Part shown: positions 57,693 to 64,000 of the stretch, piece after piece
Numbering within the stretch: the first letter of the stretch is position 1
Layout of the letters: each line of letters starts with the position of its first letter
NCBI RefSeq assembly: GCF_016464385.1
Contig: NZ_JADMLH010000003.1
Span: 425,714-489,713, forward strand
Length of the DNA: 64,000 bases
Direction of reading: 5' to 3'
Source: Nucisporomicrobium flavum
GTDB lineage: Bacteria; Actinomycetota; Actinomycetes; Mycobacteriales; Micromonosporaceae
Notes under the pieces: model-generated
Database searches by the model: none
Seen by the model: the letters and a program-made list of their open reading frames with translations, nothing else
What the model was told of the DNA's origin: nothing
Translations under genes and position numbers: made by a program

Positions 57693-60448
57693 GCGGTCTC
57701 CCGGGCGAGCGGAGCGCCGGCGCCCTCCATCAGCAGACGGCCGGCCTCACCGGCGGGCACCGGGCGGGAGAAGTAGAAGCCCTGCGCGAACGTGCAGCCC
57801 ATGGCCCGCAGCGCGGCGAGCTGGCCGTACTCCTCGATGCCCTCGGCCACCGTGGACATGCCGAGGCTCTGGCCGAGCTGGACGATCGTGCTGGCCAGTG
57901 CCGCGTCGTCGGTCTGCCCGCCGAGCCGCTCCACGAACGAGCGGTCGATCTTGAGGGTGTCGACCGGGAACCGGCGCAGGTACGCCAGCGACGAGTAGCC
58001 GGTGCCGAAGTCGTCGATCGCCAGCGTCAGGCCGAGCGCCTTGAGCCGGACGAGCTGCGCGAGGTTCTCCTCGGTGTCGGTCATCAGCACGCTCTCGGTC
58101 ATCTCCAGGCACAGCTTGTCGGCCGGCATGCCGGTCTCGGTCAGCACCTCGCGGACCATCGCGGCCAGGTCGCCGCGGTCGAACTGGCGTACCGACACGT
58201 TCACCGACATCTTCATCGGCGGCTGCCCGCTCTCCCGCGACCACTCCACGGCCTGGCGGCACGCCTCGGTGAGCACCCAGCGGCCCAGCGGCACGATCAG
58301 CCCGGTGGCCTCGGCCATGGGGATGAAGTCCAGCGGCGAGATCATCCCGCGGACCGGGTGCTGCCAGCGGACCAGCGCCTCGAACCCGATGACGCTGCTG
58401 TCGGCCATGTCGATGGTGGGCTGGTAGTGCAGCCTGAGCTCGCCGCGGTCCAGGGCCGTCCGCAGGTCCGCCTCGAGCTGCAGGCGCTCGACGAGCCCCG
58501 CCAGCATCTGCGGGTCGTAGCCGGCGAAGCCGCTGCCGCCGGTCGACTTGGCCCGGTACATGGCCAGGTCGGCGTTGCGCATCAGCTGCTCGGCGTCGCC
58601 GGCCTGCGAGTCGCCGGTGCCCAGGGCCGCGTACGCCGCCAGCCCCACGCTGCCGCGCACGTGCAGGTCGCGCTCGCCGATGCCGAACGGCTCGTGCAGG
58701 GCGTCGACGATGCGCTGGGCCACGGTCTCGCCGTCCGCGGAGCCCAGCTCGGAGCGGATGAGCACCGCGAACTCGTCGCCGCCGAAGCGGGCCACCACGT
58801 CGTCCTCGCGGACCGCCCCGCGCAGCCGGTCGGCCACCCGGACCAGGAGCTGGTCGCCGGCGAGGTGCCCGAGGCTGTCGTTGACCTCCTTGAAGCCGTC
58901 CAGGTCGAGGAAGAGCACGGTCACGTCGTCGGTCTCGCCGCGGGCGTCCAGCGCCTCGGCGACGCGCTCGCGGAACAGCGCGCGGTTGGCGAGCTGGGTG
59001 AGGGCGTCGTGGTACGCCTCGTGCACCAGCTGTTCCTGCAGCTCCTTGCGCTCGCTGATGTCGCGGGTGTTGAGCACGAGGCCGCCGACGTTCGGGTCGG
59101 CGAGCAGGTTGGTGATGGTGATCTCGGCCTGCCGGGTGCGCCGGTCCCGGTGCCGCACGGTCAGCTCGATGACCGTGGTCGCGTACGGGCGGCCGCTCAC
59201 CGAGCGCAGGGCGTCGGCGAGGCGGCTCGCGGACTCGGCCTCGATGACGCTGGTCAGCCGCCGGCCGGTGAGCACCCGCGCCGGGTAGCCGAAGACCCGG
59301 CGGACGGACTCGCTCTGGTACAGCACCTCGCTGTCCGGGCCGACGACGGTCACCACGTCGGAGCTGTGCTGCACCAGGGCGCGGAAGCGCTGCTCGCTGG
59401 CGTACAGCTCGGCGGTGCGCTCCTCGACGCGGGCCTCGAGGTTGCGGGTCAGCCCGCGGTTCTCCAGCAGCGTGAGCACCTGCCGGCCGACGATGAGCAG
59501 GATCAGCGCCGAGCGGCTGTACGCGACGAACGCGCTGCTCTGCCCGGTGCGCGCGAACCACACGACGCTGGTGACCAGGGCGGCCAGCACGGCCACGTAC
59601 GGCAGCAGCACACCGAAAGGCTCCGTGCCGGCACCGGACTCCGCGGCGGCGTCCGGGCGGGACCCGAGCGGGCGGGTGGCGGCGAGCAGGATCAGCGAGA
59701 AGCCCGCGAACCAGCCGATGTCCGTCACGCCGCCGGAGGCGTACGCGCCGACCAGGTTCAGGTAGGCGTACCCGATGTCGGAGATCGCGAAGGCGACGAT
59801 GCCGGCGCCGACCAGCGCGAAGTGCGCGGCCGTGCGCCCGCGGCGGCGCTGCATGGCGAGCAGGTAGACGACGATCGTGACGATGACGACGTCGCCGAGG
59901 GGGTACGCGAGGCTCACGGAGAGCGCCAGCGCGCTGTCGCCGCCGGCCTCGATCAGCGCCTCGACGACGAAGATCCAGGCCATCAGCATGAGCGACGCGG
60001 CGACCATCAGCCCGTCCAGCACGCTGCGGGCCCGGTTCGCCAGGGTCTGCGTGGCGGCCGGGAGGATCAGCAGGCCGGCCGGGGTGAGCACGACCATGCC
60101 GAGGTAGCCGATGTCGGCGGGCGAGGGCAGCGGGACCGTTCCGGTGAACGTGTCGAGCCAGACGGCGTACGCCTGCCCCAGGCCCCAGGAGAGCACGCCG
60201 AGCCCCACCAGCGCCCAGCCGGCGCGGGTCCGTCCGCGGAAGGTGGCGCTGCGGACCAGGCAGGCGACCGCCGCGGAGATCGCGGCGGCGCAGAGTCCCA
60301 GGTTGGAGATCGCCTTGGCGGCCCCGGCGCCGCCCACGCCGGTGCCGAGCACGACGGCGAAGCCGGTCACGACCACGGCGACCGCGACGCACAGCCGCGC
60401 CCAGCCGCGCAGGCCGGGCGGTGCCGGCGGTTCGCTCGTGGGTGCCAT
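57689..60448 (-). CDS. membrane PAS-GGDEF-EAL c-di-GMP enzyme
   Basis: 919 residues. An N-terminal membrane sensor with about ten spans (roughly 1-290), a PAS domain (about 310-440), GGDEF (about 460-620) and EAL (about 640-895). RFGGDEFAVLI has an intact GGDEF (about 556-560) preceded by REDD five residues before it, the RxxD inhibition site; EALVRWQHP (near 690) and DDFGTGYSSLAYL are intact EAL motifs. Both synthesis and breakdown of c-di-GMP are possible. GGAGAAGAG before the ATG at 60448 supports this start over one at 60544. First gene of the decarboxylase operon. Confidence 0.92.
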   Translation of the reverse strand: MAPTSEPPAPPGLRGWARLCVAVAVVVTGFAVVLGTGVGGAGAAKAISNLGLCAAAISAAVACLVRSATFRGRTRAGWALVGLGVLSWGLGQAYAVWLDTFTGTVPLPSPADIGYLGMVVLTPAGLLILPAATQTLANRARSVLDGLMVAASLMLMAWIFVVEALIEAGGDSALALSVSLAYPLGDVVIVTIVVYLLAMQRRRGRTAAHFALVGAGIVAFAISDIGYAYLNLVGAYASGGVTDIGWFAGFSLILLAATRPLGSRPDAAAESGAGTEPFGVLLPYVAVLAALVTSVVWFARTGQSSAFVAYSRSALILLIVGRQVLTLLENRGLTRNLEARVEERTAELYASEQRFRALVQHSSDVVTVVGPDSEVLYQSESVRRVFGYPARVLTGRRLTSVIEAESASRLADALRSVSGRPYATTVIELTVRHRDRRTRQAEITITNLLADPNVGGLVLNTRDISERKELQEQLVHEAYHDALTQLANRALFRERVAEALDARGETDDVTVLFLDLDGFKEVNDSLGHLAGDQLLVRVADRLRGAVREDDVVARFGGDEFAVLIRSELGSADGETVAQRIVDALHEPFGIGERDLHVRGSVGLAAYAALGTGDSQAGDAEQLMRNADLAMYRAKSTGGSGFAGYDPQMLAGLVERLQLEADLRTALDRGELRLHYQPTIDMADSSVIGFEALVRWQHPVRGMISPLDFIPMAEATGLIVPLGRWVLTEACRQAVEWSRESGQPPMKMSVNVSVRQFDRGDLAAMVREVLTETGMPADKLCLEMTESVLMTDTEENLAQLVRLKALGLTLAIDDFGTGYSSLAYLRRFPVDTLKIDRSFVERLGGQTDDAALASTIVQLGQSLGMSTVAEGIEEYGQLAALRAMGCTFAQGFYFSRPVPAGEAGRLLMEGAGAPLARETA

Positions 60449-60596
60449 CAGACTCTTCTCCGGTCCGTGGATCCGTCCCGGCTGAGACGGCTGCATGTGC
60501 GAGATCGGATCGGTGGCACCGAAACTTGAGGGCTTCCGGTCCACGAGAGCGACGTCACGGGCAACGAAGTGTGCGCCCGCCGCCGCTCCGCACTCA

Positions 60597-60632
60597 TTGA
60601 CATCGATAAAGCGCTCGTGACAACGTTGTCAC
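60597..60632 (+). promoter_or_regulatory. promoter and palindromic operator of the GH92 gene
   Basis: TTGACA (60597-60602) is a good -35. The perfect 16-bp palindrome GTGACAACGTTGTCAC (60617-60632) would cover the -10. Just before it, AAAGCGCT (60608-60615) resembles the LacI-type sites of the glucanase genes. A repressor, probably LacI family, is inferred. Confidence 0.6.
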
Positions 60633-60663
60633 CGGACGATGACGTCGTTGACCGGAGGTTTGC

Positions 60664-63600
60664 ATGACCCGTCGGTTCCTAGCCGCCTCGACCGCCTTGG
60701 TGTCCGCCGCGGTGCTGCACGCCGCGCCCGCGCAGGCCGCCGAGCCGGCGCCGGTCGACCTGGTCCACCCCTTCGTGGGCACGCAGAACTTCGGCAACAC
60801 CTTCCCGGGCGCGAGCGCGCCGTTCGGCATGGTGCAGGTCAGCCCCGACACCGGGGGCCAGGGCGGATACGACTACCAGCAGAACAGCATCTACGGCTTC
60901 AGCCAGACCCACCTGTCCGGCGTCGGCTGCGGCGTGGCGGGCGAGCTGCCCATGCTGCCCACGACCGGCGCGGTCAGCACCGTCGACCCCAACGCGTACC
61001 GGTCGCCGTACTCGCACGCCGACGAGGAGGCGTCGCCCGGCTACTACCGCGTCGGCCTGTCGAAGTACCAGACCAAGGCCGAGCTGACCGCGACCCAGCG
61101 TACGGGCTGGCAGCGGTACACGTTCCCGTCGACCGACGCCGCGAACGTGCTGTTCAACACCGGCAGGGCCAACCAGTCGGTGTTCGACTCCGAGATCCAC
61201 GTGGTCGGGGACCGTACGGTCGAGGGCCGCGTGCACGCCGGCAACTTCTGTGCGGGCAAGGACGACCACACCGTCTACTTCACCGCCACGTTCGACCGGC
61301 CGTTCGCCGCGTACGGCACCTGGCGCGGCTCGACCATCAGCAAGGACTCCCGCGACGCGGCCGGCACGGGCGGCAACGGCGCGTTCGTCACGTTCGACGC
61401 CACCGCCGACAAGGACGTGGTGGTCAAGGTCGCGCTGTCGTACACCGGCCTCGACGGCGCCCGCAGGAACCTGGCCGCGGAGACCGGCGACTCGTACGAC
61501 TTCGACGCCACCCGCGCGGCGCTGCGCCAGACGTGGGTGGACGAGCTGAACCGCATCGAGATCGGTGGCGGCGCGGCGGACCGGCGCAGCGCGTTCTACA
61601 CCGCGCTCTACCACTCGCTGCTGCACCCCAACGTGGCCGGTGACGTGGACGGCAAGTACGTCGGCTTCGACCGGCAGGTGCACACCGCGCAGGGCTACAC
61701 GCCGTACCAGAACTTCTCGCTGTGGGACACGTACCGTCCGCAGAACCAGCTGCTCGAGATGCTGGCGCCGGACGTGGCGCGCGACGTCGCGCTGTCGGTC
61801 GTGGCCATCGGCCGCGACGGCGGCTGGCTGCCGCGCTGGGCCCTCGCGAACAGCGAGACCAACATCATGACCGGTGACCCGGTCACCCCGTTCCTGGTCG
61901 AGGCCTGGTCGAAGGGCCTGCTCGCCGGGCACGAGGAGGAGGCGTACGCGCTGCTGCGCAAGAACGCCACCGCCCAGCCGCCGGCGGAGTCGCCGTACAA
62001 CGGGCGCACCGGGCAGGACTACTACGCCGACCGCGGCTACATCCCGTCCGGGCTGCAGCTCGGCAAGGACTGCGTGCACAAGGGCGGCGACAACGACTGC
62101 GTGCACCCCGCCTCGGCGACCCTCGAGTACGCGGCTGCCGACGCGGCCCTGGCGCTGATGGCGCAGGGGCTGGGCAAGGCCGACGACGCGACGATGTTCG
62201 CCGGGCGCGGGCAGTGGTATCGCAACCTGTGGGACTCCTCGATCAAGCAGTTCCGGCCCCGGACCGTCGACGGCACGTGGCTGACGCCGTACGACCCGGT
62301 CGCCGCGGACGAACAGTTCCACGAGGGAGGGTCGTACCAGTACCAGTGGCTCGTCCCGCAGGACCCGGCCGGGCTCGTGCAGCTGATGGGCGGCCGGGCG
62401 GCCACCGAGAAGCGGCTCGACGACTTCTTCGTGTACGACAAGCTGCTCACCGACCCGGCCGGCACGGCGCGCACCGACTGGATCGCCAGCCCGTACGACT
62501 ACTACGCGAAGGCCACGTACAACCCGAACAACGAGCCCGACCTGCTCGCGCCGTACATGTACCACTGGGCGGGCGACCCGGCGAAGACCGCGACCGTGGT
62601 CCGGGCGGCGATGACGCTGTTCACCACCGGGCCGGACGGGATGACCGGCAACGACGACCTCGGCACGATGAGCTCCTGGTACGTCTTCTCCTCGCTGGGC
62701 CTGTACCCGACGATGAGCGGCGCCAACTTCCTCGCCGTGTCCAGCCCGCAGTTCCCGTCCGCGAAGGTCAAGGTCGGCGGCAACACCTTCACGATCACCG
62801 CCCCGGGCGTCACCGACGCGAACCGCTACATCCAGCGGGTCCGGCTGAACGGGCGCAACCTGGCCAAGAGCTGGGTGGACTGGTCCGACATCGCCCGCGG
62901 CGGCACCCTCGCCCACACGGTCGGCACCAGCCCGTCGGCGTGGGGCACCTCGGCCGCCGCCCAGCCGCCCTCGGTGAACAAGGCGCCGGCTGACGACCGT
63001 ACCCACGTGGACGCGACGATCCGCCCGGCGAGCGCGGCGCTGCCCGCCGGCGCGACCACCGCGCAGCGTGCGACCTTCGAGGTGGACGTGGTCGGCCAGG
63101 CGCCGGTCGCGATCGCCCCGCGGATCACCGCGACCGCACCGGCCGGCTGGAAGGTGACCGTGTCGCCGCGGCTGCCCAAGGTGCTCGTCACCCGGCACCT
63201 GCCGATCGGCACCACCGCCACGGTCACCGTCGAGGCCCCGGCCGGGATCGCGGCCGGGGCGTACCCGATCGAGGTCCTGGCCGGCGCCCCCGGCGCGAAC
63301 ACGGTGAAGCGCACGGCGACCGTCACCGCCTCGCAACCCACCACCTGCGTCGCCGGCGGCGAGGCGTGCCGCATCGACCTCACCGCCGAGCGCAACCACG
63401 ACGGCACGGCGACGGTCGCCGCCACGACGGAGGGCAACTTCGACGGCGGTGGCTGGAGCTACGACGCCGACCTGCTGCCCCCGGCCGGACCGGTCACCTG
63501 GGACGGCGTGACCTACCAGGCGCCGGACCCGACCGGCACGGCGAAGAACTTCGTCAAGGCCCAGGGCCAGTCGCTGCTGCTGCCCACCGGCGACCACGCC

Positions 63601-63900
63601 GCGGTCAAGCTCGTCGCCACCACCCACAACGGCCCGGTGACGGCGGCCCTGACCATCGGTTACGCCGACGGGACCTCGGCACCGGCGACGGTGACGATCG
63701 CCGACTGGTGCGGCTCGGCGGCGCCGGGCACGACCGCGGTGCTGGCGATGCCCCACCGGATCAAGGCCGGTCAGGGCGTCGACGGCCCGCCGGTCAGCCT
63801 GTTCGCGGCGTCGCTGCCGATCGCCGAGGGCAAGCAGATCCGGTCGATCACGCTGCCGGACGACCCGCGGTTCCACGTGTACGCGCTGACGCTCGCCTGA
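60664..63900 (+). CDS. secreted GH92 alpha-mannosidase with NEW3-like domain
   Basis: 1078 residues. Signal peptide (about 1-26, ending AQAAEPA), GH92 N-terminal domain (about 30-260: DLVHPFVGTQNFGNTFPGAS, GFSQTHLSGVGC), GH92 (alpha/alpha)6 domain (about 265-730: SLWDTYRPQNQLLEML, SPYDYYAKATYNPNNEPDLL, GNDDLGTMSSWYVFSSLGLY with the catalytic acids), a NEW3-like domain (about 775-880) and an unassigned C-terminal beta domain. GH92 enzymes are Ca-dependent exo-alpha-mannosidases acting on N-glycans or fungal mannans. GGAGG lies 5 bases before the ATG. Confidence 0.93.
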   Translation: MTRRFLAASTALVSAAVLHAAPAQAAEPAPVDLVHPFVGTQNFGNTFPGASAPFGMVQVSPDTGGQGGYDYQQNSIYGFSQTHLSGVGCGVAGELPMLPTTGAVSTVDPNAYRSPYSHADEEASPGYYRVGLSKYQTKAELTATQRTGWQRYTFPSTDAANVLFNTGRANQSVFDSEIHVVGDRTVEGRVHAGNFCAGKDDHTVYFTATFDRPFAAYGTWRGSTISKDSRDAAGTGGNGAFVTFDATADKDVVVKVALSYTGLDGARRNLAAETGDSYDFDATRAALRQTWVDELNRIEIGGGAADRRSAFYTALYHSLLHPNVAGDVDGKYVGFDRQVHTAQGYTPYQNFSLWDTYRPQNQLLEMLAPDVARDVALSVVAIGRDGGWLPRWALANSETNIMTGDPVTPFLVEAWSKGLLAGHEEEAYALLRKNATAQPPAESPYNGRTGQDYYADRGYIPSGLQLGKDCVHKGGDNDCVHPASATLEYAAADAALALMAQGLGKADDATMFAGRGQWYRNLWDSSIKQFRPRTVDGTWLTPYDPVAADEQFHEGGSYQYQWLVPQDPAGLVQLMGGRAATEKRLDDFFVYDKLLTDPAGTARTDWIASPYDYYAKATYNPNNEPDLLAPYMYHWAGDPAKTATVVRAAMTLFTTGPDGMTGNDDLGTMSSWYVFSSLGLYPTMSGANFLAVSSPQFPSAKVKVGGNTFTITAPGVTDANRYIQRVRLNGRNLAKSWVDWSDIARGGTLAHTVGTSPSAWGTSAAAQPPSVNKAPADDRTHVDATIRPASAALPAGATTAQRATFEVDVVGQAPVAIAPRITATAPAGWKVTVSPRLPKVLVTRHLPIGTTATVTVEAPAGIAAGAYPIEVLAGAPGANTVKRTATVTASQPTTCVAGGEACRIDLTAERNHDGTATVAATTEGNFDGGGWSYDADLLPPAGPVTWDGVTYQAPDPTGTAKNFVKAQGQSLLLPTGDHAAVKLVATTHNGPVTAALTIGYADGTSAPATVTIADWCGSAAPGTTAVLAMPHRIKAGQGVDGPPVSLFAASLPIAEGKQIRSITLPDDPRFHVYALTLA

Positions 63901-63932
63901 GCGGGCGCCGGCGTACCGGCCGGGGGGCGGGG

Positions 63933-63980
63933 CCCCCCCCCCCCCCCCCCCCCCCCCGCCGCCCCCCCCCCCCCCCCCCC
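63933..63980. other. poly-C runs near the window end
   Basis: 25 C (63933-63957), then GCCG, then 19 C (63962-63980). It follows a G-rich stretch after the GH92 stop. Runs of this length are rare in bacterial chromosomes and may be an assembly artefact; alternatively they are a slippage-prone tract. Confidence 0.7.
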
Positions 63981-64000
63981 GCGACAGCGGGTGGGAGATG

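Noticed and set aside
60679..63876. Thousand-codon antisense frame across the GH92 gene
   Set aside because: Same GC-shadow effect; the sense frame has a signal peptide, ribosome site and complete family motifs.

Overview
The window looks like chromosome of a GC-rich actinomycete, most likely a Micromonosporaceae member such as Actinoplanes. This is inferred from the very GC-rich sequence with GTG starts, a mycothiol-type arsenate reductase, an LLM-class (F420-type) oxidoreductase, a CebR/CelR-type operator, several CBM-bearing secreted hydrolases, and a chemoreceptor (unusual in actinomycetes, expected in zoospore formers). No rRNA, integrase, transposase or CRISPR array was seen.

Layout. 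1-3.2 kb: the start of zwf, a secreted GH30 xylanase with a one-base frameshift under a CelR/CebR-type operator, and a divergent FMN-barrel/LysR pair. 4.1-16.3 kb: an arsenic-resistance island. It holds three ArsR-type regulators of different architecture plus an ArsR-ArsC fusion, an ArsO-like flavoprotein, an MFS transporter, a flavoprotein with five vicinal Cys pairs, an aquaglyceroporin, a mycothiol-type ArsC, a frameshifted ArsP-type permease and a small CxxC protein. A PEP-synthase-like enzyme with a PadR regulator sits in its middle. 16.7-17.0 kb: a Gly-Cys-Val tRNA operon. 17.3-21.3 kb: an Eis-like acetyltransferase and an extracytosolic flavin electron-transfer module (membrane flavoreductase, FMN-binding protein, ApbE). 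21.7-32 kb: the aerobic cobalamin corrin-ring genes cobL-M-K, cobG-H-IJ and riboswitch-controlled cobN; cobF lies apart at 37.2 kb. 32-35.5 kb: an ABC exporter, preceded by an elaborate inverted-repeat element. 35.6-49.6 kb: ordinary chromosomal genes (chemoreceptor, DNA polymerase IV, Hsp20, cupin, CBM6 protein, GH64 glucanase, LLM oxidoreductase, M15-like peptidase, methyltransferase, a small membrane-protein operon, a TPR gene). 49.6-54.1 kb: a LacI regulator with a GH16 laminarinase and a DUF1996 protein. 54.2-60.4 kb: an overlapping operon for a GGDEF-EAL protein, an ornithine-decarboxylase-like enzyme, an MFS protein and a double GNAT acetyltransferase. 60.7-63.9 kb: a secreted GH92 mannosidase. 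The window ends in two poly-C runs.

How it fits together. The ars genes cover sensing, arsenate reduction, channel or permease export and probable flavin-dependent chemistry. GH64, GH16 and the LacI gene share AGCGCT-centred operators and probably form a beta-1,3-glucan regulon. The most unusual signals are the 164-bp multi-hairpin element after cobN, the vicinal-Cys flavoprotein, the double-HTH ArsR, the c-di-GMP/decarboxylase operon, and tandem low-complexity expansions inside cobL and cobK. Two frameshifts each fit the loss of one C/G from a short run, so sequencing error must be excluded before calling those genes dead.
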